A DNA stretch of 64,000 bases from NCBI RefSeq assembly GCF_005484945.1, contig NZ_CP034035.1, forward strand, positions 2,356,001 to 2,420,000, in the 5' to 3' direction. Shown one piece after another: positions 11,355 through 20,257 of the stretch. Both the position numbers and the translations under genes were made by a program. The notes beneath the pieces were generated by a model, which worked only from the letters and a program-made list of their open reading frames with translations, searched no databases and was not told the DNA's origin. The first letter of the stretch is position 1. The number at the start of each line of letters is the position of its first letter. The DNA comes from Brenneria rubrifaciens (GTDB lineage Bacteria; Pseudomonadota; Gammaproteobacteria; Enterobacterales; Enterobacteriaceae).

Positions 11355-12538
11355 TATATATTATTCGTTTTTTCTCATCAGCAGCCTGGAGTTTCTTTTA
11401 TCCCTTTATGGCTATCTGGCTCAATACCGTTGCAGGACTGAGCAGCAGTTCTGCTGGCATCGTCGTCGGATTTGCTATTGTTGCCAATCGCACTGGGGCA
11501 CTCGCTTTCCATCGCCTTATGGATAAAACTGAACGGAAAAGGGAGATCGCCTTTTCATTAATAGGCGTTGCAGTATCTGCCTCACTAATGCTCATCGCGG
11601 CAGCAACGGGGGTTTCAGACACCCTGGTCTGGATTGTTCTCGCTACGTTATTTGGCCTCACCAACTCTGTATCGGTTATCTCGCAGATATCGTACATCGT
11701 TCATGTCTTCCGTGAGAATGAACATGAGCGTGTTCTCTCGTATGAAAACGTGGCCGCGAATGCGGGTGCGGGGATCGCGCCATTTCTGGCCTCTTTTCTT
11801 CTTTCTGGTACAGGATACTGGTTCGCCTCATTTCCTCTGTTACTGGGAGTGATGGCAGCAATAGCGACCCGGACGTTGCAGTATTCCCCACATAACTCAT
11901 CGTTGATAAACACAAAAACGTCTACCGGGGACTCAGCTATTTCCCATAATAAATATCGTATTATCGCTTTCCTGATTATTAATTTTATGACGATGATCGG
12001 CTATGCCCAATTTTATTATGTCTTTCCGACTTATGCCGTGGAAAAATATTCCAGTGAACTGGTTGGTTCCCTCTTTCTGCTCTCAAGCGGGATCATCATC
12101 GTTGGTCAGATTTTTATCACTTCAGCCTCACAGAAAGTGAGCCGCTTGTGGAGAGTTGTTATTTCAAATTTATGCATTGGTGGTGGTTGTGCTTTATTAA
12201 GTGCTTCGTCTGAACAACAATCTACGCTTTATCTGGTTGTGGTTCTGATCGTCACAGGAGAAATGATTTGCGGTCCGTTGTATCAGGCGCAAGCAGTTAA
12301 AATCTGGCGTGGACGCCGATCTGTTGTGATGGCAATACAAACCTGCGTCTGGGGTGCGGCAGAAGCTGCTGCCGCAGTGACTGGCCTGATGCTTATCGCA
12401 CGGGGTATGAGCCTTATCTCATTTCTTCTGGGGGCACTGGTATGCTTTATTGCAGCAATAGGGGCATGGCTGTCAATAATCTGGCGACGCCCTTTTATTG
12501 GCATTGAAACTGATAAAGATATCGCCGATTCTTCATAA
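11351..12538 (+). CDS. MFS transporter, probable product exporter
   Basis: The 395-aa product is a major facilitator superfamily protein with about 12 hydrophobic segments. The loop after helix 2 carries a degenerate motif A (HRLMDKTERKREIAF), and a central hydrophilic loop lies at about 180-200. It overlaps the ATP-grasp stop by 4 bases and ends the operon. The pairing of ATP-grasp ligase and MFS exporter mirrors bacilysin (BacD/BacE) and dapdiamide (DdaF/DdaI), so export of, and resistance to, the metabolite is the likely role. Confidence 0.87.
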   Translation: MIYIIRFFSSAAWSFFYPFMAIWLNTVAGLSSSSAGIVVGFAIVANRTGALAFHRLMDKTERKREIAFSLIGVAVSASLMLIAAATGVSDTLVWIVLATLFGLTNSVSVISQISYIVHVFRENEHERVLSYENVAANAGAGIAPFLASFLLSGTGYWFASFPLLLGVMAAIATRTLQYSPHNSSLINTKTSTGDSAISHNKYRIIAFLIINFMTMIGYAQFYYVFPTYAVEKYSSELVGSLFLLSSGIIIVGQIFITSASQKVSRLWRVVISNLCIGGGCALLSASSEQQSTLYLVVVLIVTGEMICGPLYQAQAVKIWRGRRSVVMAIQTCVWGAAEAAAAVTGLMLIARGMSLISFLLGALVCFIAAIGAWLSIIWRRPFIGIETDKDIADSS

Positions 12539-12572
12539 GAAGACAAAGTATTGATATAAAATAACGCGATTA

Positions 12573-12596
12573 TTGTGGTAACAATCGTTGCCACAA
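12573..12596 (+). terminator. Hairpin after the exporter gene
   Basis: TTGTGGTAAC, loop AATC, GTTGCCACAA form a 10-bp stem with one G-T pair, 35 nt after the stop. No T-run follows, so it may be a weak terminator or an operator. The rest of 12597-12807 is AT-rich with no gene I can support. Confidence 0.35.
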
Positions 12597-12807
12597 ATCT
12601 GTCATTTCTTGCGTAAGCCCTATCTTATATTGCAAATTTAAGCACACAGTCCTTTATGGTAAGAAAGAGGGGGTTAAATATAACTCAACTCATTAAACTG
12701 AAGTACAACCTTAATTTAAACACCCCAATAAATAATAGCGGAGTAATTATTAAGTTGGTTATCATAAACTATCATGTGTGTTATGTGGCATTCAAGGAGT
12801 TTCCTTT

Positions 12808-13734
12808 ATGCAAAAAAGCGTATGTAAAGTCAACGATTCCTTACCGAAACCAGCCTGGGTTACTATTAGGGAAGCGGTTAAGATAACAAATAAATTGAGA
12901 GACATCAAAATGGCAGAGCGTGATATTTACCGACATGCTTTATATGGAAATATTTGTCTCTCTATATACTTCCAGTCTCCGCCAATATTACGGAAGATAA
13001 AGTTATCCCTAAATAAAATAAAACTACGCCCGGCGGAAAAATCACTGCGATACCGGCTTTGCATGCTTGACATGGATGGTTTTATGAATGGGAATGATTT
13101 AATCCTTAGTACAGAGGGAAGATATATCATACCTGACCAGTTAGTCTTGAACTCCGGGTTGCGAGGGTACGAATTCGTTCTCGTTCAACGGTTACTTGCA
13201 CACTCTCTAAAAATGCCTTTACCCGTTACAGGTGCAAACGATGCAAATTATGGTATCACCGTCACCATGTCAGGTCAGACGTATCAGGTTTTTGAAAAAA
13301 TGGCATGGCAGGAAAGAATAAAGCAGCAAATTATGAGATTACCCGAACATATAATCCCAGATATTTATACGCAGGACTCAGTACGTGATCTTTCAGATTG
13401 CTCAGGAAAGGGGTATTTTCCAATTTATGACCTTCCCGAGGATGCTTGCTTTGTCATTCGACAGGAAGACCTTGATAAATTACTCTGTATACCTGCAGAA
13501 AGGTTTACTCACTCTTCATCCACCCGAATCACAACGCCCCTGTCACGTCTGTTCTGGCTGGCATGTAAATATAATGACTCCATTAGTCCTCTGCTCAGAC
13601 ATCCCTATAAGCTTCTGCCGATTTTCGAGCAATGGGCCTCTGACGAAGGCATCACAGACAGATTCAGCGGCGACACGCTGAAAACAGCGCTTGAGCGCGG
13701 CTCGCCTACATCTGTTTCGGCATCAAAAAGATGA
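12808..13734 (+). CDS. Hypothetical protein at the start of the ICE backbone
   Basis: The product has 308 aa. The ATG at 12808 has AAGGAG (12794-12799) at good spacing and is preferred to the upstream GTG at 12778. I do not recognise the family. Residues 10-35 (PKPAWVTIREAVKITNKL...AERDIYRHALYGNI) look like a helix-turn-helix or excisionase-like start, in which a bound site is chosen by a short N-terminal domain. No membrane segment or signal peptide is present. It lies just upstream of alpA, where ICEs often carry regulators. The function is unknown. Confidence 0.6.
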   Translation: MQKSVCKVNDSLPKPAWVTIREAVKITNKLRDIKMAERDIYRHALYGNICLSIYFQSPPILRKIKLSLNKIKLRPAEKSLRYRLCMLDMDGFMNGNDLILSTEGRYIIPDQLVLNSGLRGYEFVLVQRLLAHSLKMPLPVTGANDANYGITVTMSGQTYQVFEKMAWQERIKQQIMRLPEHIIPDIYTQDSVRDLSDCSGKGYFPIYDLPEDACFVIRQEDLDKLLCIPAERFTHSSSTRITTPLSRLFWLACKYNDSISPLLRHPYKLLPIFEQWASDEGITDRFSGDTLKTALERGSPTSVSASKR

Positions 13735-13753
13735 TAGTTCTCCGATATAAAAA

Positions 13754-13787
13754 CCCGTATTAAGGACTCTGCCACCCGTAATACGGG
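13754..13787 (+). terminator. Inverted repeat downstream of the hypothetical gene
   Basis: CCCGTATTA and TAATACGGG form a perfect 9-bp stem around a 16-nt loop, 20 nt after the stop. No clear T-run follows. It is a plausible terminator or attenuator separating the gene from alpA. Confidence 0.45.
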
Positions 13788-13867
13788 CTCATCAACTTTA
13801 TCCCCGCCGCGGCTTTGTGCTGTCGTGTCATCTCCGGGCAAACCCCTCTTTGCTACAGGAGAACACC

Positions 13868-14062
13868 GTGACATCCCATCAATTATTACGTTTGAAACAG
13901 GTTGAAGAAAAAACCGGTCTGAAACGTTCGCAAATCTACCTCTATATGAAAAGCGGTCGCTTTCCCCGCTCCATCAAGATCGGCCCGGCCAGCGTGGCCT
14001 GGCTGGAATCTGAAGTGGACGAATGGATCAGCCTTAAATTAGCCAACCGCTTAACGCGCTGA
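13868..14062 (+). CDS. alpA: AlpA-family excisionase/regulator
   Basis: The 64-aa product is a typical AlpA/MerR-like winged helix: LLRLKQVEEKTGLKRSQIYLYMKSGRFPRSIKIGPASVAWLESEVDEW (given here as landmarks LKQVEEKTGL, IYLYMKSGRFP, VAWLESEVDEW). It starts at GTG 13868, 6 nt after AGGAG; a longer GTG start at 13817 lacks a site. In P4-like phages and ICEs, AlpA switches on integrase-driven excision, so this is probably the directionality/regulatory factor of the element, although it lies 13 kb from int. Confidence 0.9.
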   Translation: MTSHQLLRLKQVEEKTGLKRSQIYLYMKSGRFPRSIKIGPASVAWLESEVDEWISLKLANRLTR

Positions 14063-14078
14063 AGGGAGAAGCCGAATC

Positions 14079-14663
14079 ATGATCCCGTCACTGAATTACG
14101 CCATATTAACCGATGCCCTGCACGCGCTGAAGGAGGGCGATATTCGTCACTGCGAAGCGCTGGGGTTTACGTTCGATGAAATGAACGCCCTTAATCAGTT
14201 GTCCCTTGACGAACTGTTTATCCTCAGCCGGGCGTCGGCGCAGTTTATGGCCGTCAGCGTTCGCCATGATGCGCTACGCCAACTGTTGGCGCTGTCGCGA
14301 CAGGAAGTTCAGCGCCAGCAGCAGATTAACCGGGCCATCCGGCTGGGCGGCTCGATTACGCTGCTGAACCGCTATTTCGGCCTCACCTCCAATGAAATCT
14401 GCGTGCGCCGCCGTTTGCTGGGCATCGCGATCCCGCAAGGCCGGACGCCCATCCCGGATGAACAAACCGACGCCGAGATCTGGCGGCAATGGCAAAAACG
14501 CCGCGTGGCGAACCTTGAATCGCCCGAAGCATTGACGGCGATGATGCAGGTCACCGAGGCGCTGTCCGCGCCGACGGCAGGACCTTCGCTGACCAGCGTC
14601 TGGAATCGCATCACGCTTTGCGAACGGGAAGCGTCGGACAGGAGGGGGTCGCATGCCGGATGA
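14079..14663 (+). CDS. DUF2857-family ICE protein
   Basis: The 194-aa product resembles the DUF2857 (STY4526-like) proteins of SPI-7-type islands and ICEs. The core is ILTDALHALKEGDIRHCEALGF, LDELFILSRASAQFMAVSVRHD and an ICVRRRLLGI helix, here noted only as landmarks. It sits directly after alpA with an AAGGGAG ribosome site, an order I recognise from other ICEs. The family's biochemical role is unknown; a part in replication or regulation of the excised element is only an inference. Confidence 0.8.
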   Translation: MIPSLNYAILTDALHALKEGDIRHCEALGFTFDEMNALNQLSLDELFILSRASAQFMAVSVRHDALRQLLALSRQEVQRQQQINRAIRLGGSITLLNRYFGLTSNEICVRRRLLGIAIPQGRTPIPDEQTDAEIWRQWQKRRVANLESPEALTAMMQVTEALSAPTAGPSLTSVWNRITLCEREASDRRGSHAG

Positions 14664-14862
14664 GATCGATCGCGACCAGGAATTTAACGAGCAGCGGCTG
14701 GAAGAGATGATCGAACAGAGCCGCTTCAAACCGGCACCCACGCCGTCACTGTTGCATTGTCGTTTCTGCGGCAAGCCTATTCCCGAGAAACGGCGGCAGA
14801 CGTTGCCGGGCGTGACGACCTGCACACAATGCCAGGCAAAAATTGAACGCCGCAGGCGATAA
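14653..14862 (+). CDS. DksA/TraR-like C4 zinc-finger protein
   Basis: The 69-aa product is acidic at the N terminus and then has a four-cysteine zinc finger (HCRFCGKPIP ... TTCTQCQAKIE, C-x2-C, 17 residues, C-x2-C) with a basic tail. This is the TraR/DksA C-terminal type. Conjugative elements often carry TraR-like proteins that bind RNA polymerase and adjust transcription. It overlaps the DUF2857 gene by 11 nt and has AGGAGGG upstream, so it is translationally coupled. Confidence 0.85.
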   Translation: MPDEIDRDQEFNEQRLEEMIEQSRFKPAPTPSLLHCRFCGKPIPEKRRQTLPGVTTCTQCQAKIERRRR

Positions 14863-14905
14863 AAACGCGCGGAGAACAAGGATGTTCCGCACGCTTTTTA
14901 TTTTT
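14861..14905 (+). terminator. Rho-independent terminator after the zinc-finger gene
   Basis: The stop codon runs into AAAAACGCGCGGA, then a loop, TCCGCACGC and TTTTTATTTTT. The stem is GC-rich and imperfect, with a good T-run. It closes the alpA-DUF2857-zinc finger operon. Confidence 0.65.
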
Positions 14906-15302
14906 CTTCAGCAAGAACATCCTGATTTTTACTATTGGCAAGAGTGTCGAAAAAAATAAAAAACCAAACTAATTCTCAAAAAAATATTCCCCGCAAGATA
15001 AAAATCAAAATCACATCAAGATAATTTCCCGTCTTTTTTCTTTTATTTTCCAGTTTGAGTTTCTTGTTACCCGCCTGAATCAGAAAGCGCACCCTGACCA
15101 CGTCGATATTTGCCGACGATGTTCAGGACGTTTATTTCACCGGGCCAGGATTGCCTGAATACGCTCTTTAACAATCGGGATCGGGCTGTCACGCAACCAC
15201 AATTCAGGGTGCCGCTGAATGTTCTCGCTGACCCGTTAAAACCGGAATGCAGGATCGGGATGTGACCGATGTTTCACGCGCTTTTTTATCAGAGGAAAAA
15301 TC
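14906..15302. other. Intergenic region upstream of the virB operon
   Basis: No coding sequence can be supported. About 14930-15060 is strongly AT-rich and probably holds the promoter for the conjugation operon, but no single -10/-35 pair is convincing. The remainder is of mixed composition without clear hairpins. Confidence 0.4.
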
Positions 15303-15524
15303 ATGCGAAAACCCCTATATCACGTCTTCGTCACGCAGGAAAGTCAGCCCGATGCGCAGGGCGAAAAAAGCACTTACTGGACCAAAGTCGGCGTCGCCTT
15401 CGCCCATCACGGCAAACCCGGTCTGAATGTGGTACTCACCCCCGGCATCGCCGTCTCCGGCAAGCTGGTGCTGCTCGAGCCCAGAGAGGACAGCCCCGCG
15501 CCGCAAAATATTGCCGCCGATTAA
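15303..15524 (+). CDS. Small conserved ICE protein
   Basis: The 73-aa soluble product (landmarks MRKPLYHVFVTQ, TYWTKVGVAFAHHGKPGLNVV, GIAVSGKLVLLEP) follows an AGAGGAAAA ribosome site. I recall close relatives just upstream of virB genes in other enterobacterial ICEs, but no function is known. The beta-rich pattern resembles the small DUF736-like proteins, without certainty. Confidence 0.65.
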   Translation: MRKPLYHVFVTQESQPDAQGEKSTYWTKVGVAFAHHGKPGLNVVLTPGIAVSGKLVLLEPREDSPAPQNIAAD

Positions 15525-15581
15525 TACGCTTCCCGTTCCTTTCTGTCGCAGCCCTCCTGTATTTACCCTTCTGAGGTCGCC

Positions 15582-16247
15582 ATGCTTTCCACCTCCGCCT
15601 TTCTGGCGGCGGCCATGCAGTGCGCCGCCAGCGTTCACCCGGCCACCGCGCTCGACGTCGCGCGGGTGGAATCCGGTTTTCACCCTTACGCCATCGCGGA
15701 AATCGTGCCGAAGCCTCGGCGCGCGCCCGGCGGCCATGGGGTGATTTCTCATTATCCCGCCGACAAGGCGGACGCCGTCGACATCGCCAGCCGGTTGACC
15801 GCGCAAGGCCGCCGCTATTCGGTCGGGCTGATGCAAATCACCAGCAGCAATTTCCGTCGCTACGGCGTCACCGCCCGCGAGCTGTTCGATCCCTGCGTCA
15901 ATCTGTCGGTCTTCGAGCGCATCCTCACCGACTGCTACCGGCGCGGCGGCTCCCTGCAACGCGCGCTCAGTTGCTACTACTCTGGCGACTTTAATCGCGG
16001 CCAACGGCCGGAAGCCGCCTTTAACCGCACCAGCTATGTCCAGCGTATCGGCTATGCCGTCCCGTCGACGCGGGAAGAGAAACGGCGCGGCCCAACCGAC
16101 AACGCCATCCCGGCAATCCGTTACCCCGCCGTCGTCCTGCGCGGCGACGCGGCCGGTCTCGCCACGCCAGCGCCACCGTCCTTGCGCTACCCGAACGCCG
16201 TTATCCGCGGCGCGTTACCCATCCCTGAAACTGATAAGGAGAAATGA
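15582..16247 (+). CDS. virB1: VirB1-like lytic transglycosylase
   Basis: The 221-aa product is a goose-lysozyme/SLT-type transglycosylase that opens peptidoglycan for the secretion channel. The catalytic Glu30 lies in ALDVARVESGFHPYAI, followed by the YSVGLMQIT and LSCYYSGDF motifs. The N-terminal hydrophobic stretch may be an export signal. It is the first gene of a complete virB series, all on the plus strand. Confidence 0.92.
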   Translation: MLSTSAFLAAAMQCAASVHPATALDVARVESGFHPYAIAEIVPKPRRAPGGHGVISHYPADKADAVDIASRLTAQGRRYSVGLMQITSSNFRRYGVTARELFDPCVNLSVFERILTDCYRRGGSLQRALSCYYSGDFNRGQRPEAAFNRTSYVQRIGYAVPSTREEKRRGPTDNAIPAIRYPAVVLRGDAAGLATPAPPSLRYPNAVIRGALPIPETDKEK

Positions 16248-16249
16248 CG

Positions 16250-16525
16250 ATGAAAAAAGGTAAATTCTGGTCCGCTGTTACCGTCGTATTACTTTCCTCG
16301 CGCGTACTGGCGGCTGGCGGCGGCTTTAACAAAGCCAACGAGACGCTGAGCAATACCTCCACCGGCCTGCTGGGGCTGGCCGCCGTCACCATCACGCTGG
16401 CGACCATGTGGATCGGCTACAAGGTGCTGTTCGACGGCAAGAGCCTTTCAGACATGCGCAACGTCATTATCGGCGCCATCCTGATTGTCGGCGCGTCCGG
16501 CTTCGGCGCCTACTGGGCCGCGTAG
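16250..16525 (+). CDS. virB2: VirB2/TrbC-like major pilin
   Basis: The 91-aa product has a signal peptide (MKKGKFWSAVTVVLLSSRVLA) and two long hydrophobic helices (GLLGLAAVTITLATMWIGYKVLF and VIIGAILIVGASGFGAYWAA), as VirB2 pilins do (landmarks given by motif). The ATG at 16250 lies 8 nt after AAGGAG; the ATG at 16244, which overlaps the virB1 stop, would leave only 2 nt. The mature pilin probably starts at AGGGF. Confidence 0.9.
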   Translation: MKKGKFWSAVTVVLLSSRVLAAGGGFNKANETLSNTSTGLLGLAAVTITLATMWIGYKVLFDGKSLSDMRNVIIGAILIVGASGFGAYWAA

Positions 16526-16534
16526 GGGGAGCCG

Positions 16535-19282
16535 ATGACCACGCTGAACAAGGCGCTGACGCGGCCCGCCGCCGTCATGGGCATTCCCCTCGTACCGTTC
16601 GTGATCGTCAGCGGGGCTATCGTCCTGCTGGCGGTTTACCTCAGCTATTACCTGGCCTTGCTGCTGATCCCCGCCTGGATGGAGATGAAGGCCAGGGCCC
16701 GTAAGGACATCCACTATTTCGGGCTGCTCTGGCTGGCGTTTAAAACGCGCGGCCAGTGGGCCGCCAACCGCCATTTTGGCGCCAACGCCATCCTGGCGAA
16801 CCGCTATGACGCCGTCGATATTGCGGAGTTTACCGACAAGATGAAATTAAACGCGCGCATCACGCTGGATAAATACATTCCGTATTCCTCCCATATTCAC
16901 CCTCACGTCATCAGCAACCGTCACCGGGATTTGGTGGCGACCTGGGAACTCGGCGGCGCCGTTTTCGAATGCGAAGATGAACATCATCTTACTTTTCTGG
17001 CGACTCACCTGAATAACCTGATCCGGTCGTATGAAGGGCAGCCGATCACTTTTTATCTTCACCGCATTCGCGAACCCTACCAGGACGCCTTTGCGGCACA
17101 ATCGGGCCTTCCCTTTGCCGATGAGGTGGCGGAACTGTACTATCGGCCCCTCAAAAATAAACCGCGCTGGCGGCACCGGTTATTTTTCACCGTCTGCTTT
17201 GCGCCGCTCTCGCCGCTGGAGAAAAAGGCGCTGAGCAGGCAGCCGGTCGGCAAACGGCAGGCGGCGCTGGATAATGCCCTGAAGGCGATGCTGGAGCACT
17301 GGGCGTCATTGAACGCCGCCTTATCCCGCTATACGGCGACGCCGCTGGGCGTTTATGAGGCAAATGGGCGGGTGTACTCCTCGCAGCTTGCGTTCTACCA
17401 TCGCCTGCTTACCGGCCAGTGGCAGAAGGTGGCGGTCACGCGCGCGCCGTTTTACCACCAACTTGGCACGGCGGACATATTTTTCACCACCGATACCGCC
17501 GAATGCCAGACGGTGGGCGGCTCCCGCTTCTTCCGCAGTCTGGAAATCAAGGACTATTCGCCCGACACCGCCACGGGCTTGCTGGATGCGCTGTTATACG
17601 CCGAAAGCGAGTATGTGCTGACGCAGTCCTTTAGCTGCATGGCGCGCGATGAAGCGCAGAACCATATCCGGCTGGCGGAAAAACGCCTGAACTCGGCGGA
17701 CGACGACGCCCTGTCGCAGCGCGAAGAGCTGATTGTGCTGCGCGACCTGCTTCAGTCCGGACATGTGTCGTGCGGCAAATACCACTTCTCCCTGCTGGTT
17801 TCATCCGCCGACGCCGACCAGGTGGTGAAGGACGCCACAACGCTGGCGCAGCCCTTCGCCGACCTCGGCATCATGACGACGCTCTCCACGCTGTCGTTGC
17901 CCGCCGCCTATCTGGCGCAACTGCCGGGCGTTTATACCTTGCGCCCCCGGCTGGTGGCCGTCAGCAGCCAGAACTTTGCCGATATGGCGAGCCTGCACAA
18001 CTTTCATCCCCACAAGCGCGACGGCAATCCCTGGGGCGAAGCCATCGCCATCCTCCGCTCGCCGGGCGGCGGCGGTTATTACCTCAACCTGCACGACAGC
18101 CAGGCCGGACGGGATGACTTTAACGAGAAAACACCGGGCAATACGGCGATTATCGGGAAAACCGGTTCGGGGAAAACGATGCTGATGACCGTGATGCAAC
18201 AGCTGATGCAGAAATACCGCAACCCGGCGACCTTTGCCGCGTCGGCCGCCATCAAGCGGCTGACCACCGTCTATTTCGACAAGGATCGGGCGGCGGAGAT
18301 GGCGATCCGCCAGATGGGCGGGCGTTACTTCCGCATCCGTACCGGCGAGCCGACCGGGTTCAATCCGTTTTCGCTGGCGCCGACCCGGCGGAACATCCAC
18401 TTTATCAAACGGCTGGTGCGGATGCTGTGCCGGCGCAACGGCAAGCCGCTCGATCCGCGCGACGAAGCGCGCATCAGCGCCGCCGTGGACACCATCATGC
18501 TGGACTATCCGGCGGCATACCGCCGTTACGGCATCACCCGGCTGCTGGAGGTGTTGCCGGAGCCGCCGACCAGAGAGGCCCGCGCCAACGGGCTGCGCAT
18601 CCGGCTGAAACAGTGGGCACAAGGCGGCGAGTTCGGCTGGGTATTCGATAACGAGGCGGATACGTTCGATATCAGCGATATCGACAACTTCGGCATCGAC
18701 GGCACGGAGTTTCTGGATGACGACGATATCCGGGGGCCCATTACCTTTTATCTGCTGTACCGCGTCACCAGCCTGCTGGACGGCCGCCGGCTGGTGATGT
18801 TTATGGATGAGTTCTGGCGCTGGCTGGCCGACGTCGAGTTCTCCCGGTTCTCGCTCAATATGCTCAAGGTCATTCGCAAGCTGAACGGCATCTTCGTTCC
18901 CGCCACCCAGTCGCCCGATGAGATCGTCAGGCATCCCATCGCCCCGGCGATCATCGAACAGTGCGGCACGCAGATCTTCCTCGCCAACCCGAAGGCCGGC
19001 CATGCGGACTACGTGGAGAAAATGAAGGTGCCGGAAAACGTCTATGACATCATCAAAAATCTGGATCCGGGCGAGCGCTATATGGTGATCCTGAAAACGC
19101 CGCTGCGGGCCGGCGAAACCCGGCCGTTCGTGGCGCTGGCGAAAATGGACCTGTCGGGGCTGGGGAAAGTCGGCAAACTGCTGAGCGGCAGCGAGGACAA
19201 CCTGAAGATCTTCGACGCCCTTTATCAGGAGGGCATGAAGCCTGAAGAGTGGAAAGAACGGTTTCTTGAAAGGGCTATCTGA
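16535..19282 (+). CDS. virB4: VirB3-VirB4 fusion: inner-membrane component plus secretion ATPase
   Basis: The 915-aa product combines two proteins. Residues 1 to about 75 are a VirB3-like segment (LNKALTRPAAVMGIPLVPF, then a long hydrophobic helix). The rest is VirB4/CagE, with Walker A GKTGSGKTM at about 541 and Walker B LVMFMDEFW at about 755. VirB4 powers pilus assembly and substrate transfer. No separate virB3 exists, and the fused arrangement is known from several type IV systems. The gene starts 9 nt after virB2. Confidence 0.94.
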   Translation: MTTLNKALTRPAAVMGIPLVPFVIVSGAIVLLAVYLSYYLALLLIPAWMEMKARARKDIHYFGLLWLAFKTRGQWAANRHFGANAILANRYDAVDIAEFTDKMKLNARITLDKYIPYSSHIHPHVISNRHRDLVATWELGGAVFECEDEHHLTFLATHLNNLIRSYEGQPITFYLHRIREPYQDAFAAQSGLPFADEVAELYYRPLKNKPRWRHRLFFTVCFAPLSPLEKKALSRQPVGKRQAALDNALKAMLEHWASLNAALSRYTATPLGVYEANGRVYSSQLAFYHRLLTGQWQKVAVTRAPFYHQLGTADIFFTTDTAECQTVGGSRFFRSLEIKDYSPDTATGLLDALLYAESEYVLTQSFSCMARDEAQNHIRLAEKRLNSADDDALSQREELIVLRDLLQSGHVSCGKYHFSLLVSSADADQVVKDATTLAQPFADLGIMTTLSTLSLPAAYLAQLPGVYTLRPRLVAVSSQNFADMASLHNFHPHKRDGNPWGEAIAILRSPGGGGYYLNLHDSQAGRDDFNEKTPGNTAIIGKTGSGKTMLMTVMQQLMQKYRNPATFAASAAIKRLTTVYFDKDRAAEMAIRQMGGRYFRIRTGEPTGFNPFSLAPTRRNIHFIKRLVRMLCRRNGKPLDPRDEARISAAVDTIMLDYPAAYRRYGITRLLEVLPEPPTREARANGLRIRLKQWAQGGEFGWVFDNEADTFDISDIDNFGIDGTEFLDDDDIRGPITFYLLYRVTSLLDGRRLVMFMDEFWRWLADVEFSRFSLNMLKVIRKLNGIFVPATQSPDEIVRHPIAPAIIEQCGTQIFLANPKAGHADYVEKMKVPENVYDIIKNLDPGERYMVILKTPLRAGETRPFVALAKMDLSGLGKVGKLLSGSEDNLKIFDALYQEGMKPEEWKERFLERAI

Positions 19283-19294
19283 GAGGAGATAACA

Positions 19295-20011
19295 ATGCGT
19301 ACCCGAAATACCGTGCTGGCGTTAACCATCTTTCTCTCCGCTCCGACCTTCAGCGCCGGGATCGCGGTTTTCGACGCCGTGCAGAATGCGGAATCCATTA
19401 GCCAGTGGACGGAAAAGCTCAAGCAGTGGCAGGATACCGTCGTCCACTATAAAAGCGAGCTGGAAGCCTACAAGCGGCAATTAGCCACGGCGACGGGGAT
19501 CCGGGATATTCAGGGCTTCCTTAACGAGGCGAAAAGCCTCAAAAGCGAGATTGACGCGCTGCGCAAAAACGGCGTCTCGCTGGATGATCTGCTGACCCAT
19601 CAGGACGGTGCCTATTCCGCCGAGCTTCAGCGCTTGTACAGCAAATATCAATCTTTCGATACCTGTAATCAATCCAGCGCCTCGCGGCGTTATCTGGACA
19701 GTTGCAAACAGATCATCCTGAATCAGGCGGTGGCGATAGAAAACACCGCCGACGTTGAAAGCAAAATCGCCGACACGCTCAAGGATATCGCCGCGTTATC
19801 CGACCGCATTTCGAATGCGCAGGACTCGAAAGAGTCGCAGGACCTGGCTAACGCCGTGGCGGCCAGAAGCGTACAATTGAACGCGCTGACCAGCCAGTGG
19901 GAAATGTTCGTCAGGCAGGCGGAACAGCGCTCCAACCTATTGGCCCAACAGCGGCAAAAAGCATTTAATGAACAGCAGCTCGCCGCACCCGTGCCTGACT
20001 TTAATGATTGA
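19295..20011 (+). CDS. virB5: VirB5-like minor pilin
   Basis: The 238-aa product has a signal peptide (MRTRNTVLALTIFLSAPTFSAG) and long helical coiled-coil stretches (WTEKLKQWQDTVVHYKSELEAYK), as in VirB5/TraC adhesin-like pilus tips. It follows virB4 by 12 nt with a GAGGAG site. Sequence is poorly conserved in this family; the order of genes makes the call firm. Confidence 0.87.
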   Translation: MRTRNTVLALTIFLSAPTFSAGIAVFDAVQNAESISQWTEKLKQWQDTVVHYKSELEAYKRQLATATGIRDIQGFLNEAKSLKSEIDALRKNGVSLDDLLTHQDGAYSAELQRLYSKYQSFDTCNQSSASRRYLDSCKQIILNQAVAIENTADVESKIADTLKDIAALSDRISNAQDSKESQDLANAVAARSVQLNALTSQWEMFVRQAEQRSNLLAQQRQKAFNEQQLAAPVPDFND

Positions 20012-20021
20012 GAGGGCAAAA

Positions 20022-20246
20022 ATGAAAACGTCACTTTACCTATTCCCGATTATTTTAGGCGTTTTGCTTCTGACGGGGTGTGATAGCCCTAAATCGAAGC
20101 AATGGTATAAAGAACATCAGGATGAGATGAACACCCGGTATACGGCCTGCGAAGCGTCCGGTGAAGATTCCCAGGATTGCAAAAATGCCCGTGAAGCGCG
20201 ATTCGAACTCCGTCAGGAAAATGCCAAGGTTCCCGATTTGAATTAA
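20022..20246 (+). CDS. EexN-like entry exclusion lipoprotein
   Basis: The 74-aa product starts at ATG 20022 (GAGGG upstream). It carries a lipobox (VLLLTGC) followed by a charged helical domain with a Cys pair (YTACEASGEDSQDCKNAR), matching EexN-type lipoproteins located between virB5 and virB6. These block uptake of a second copy by cells that already hold the element. Confidence 0.82.
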   Translation: MKTSLYLFPIILGVLLLTGCDSPKSKQWYKEHQDEMNTRYTACEASGEDSQDCKNAREARFELRQENAKVPDLN

Positions 20247-20257
20247 AGGGGTAATCT

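Noticed and set aside
17801..19003. A 400-codon minus-strand frame inside virB4
   Set aside because: It lies opposite conserved VirB4 motifs, has low-complexity composition and no start signal; it is a shadow frame.
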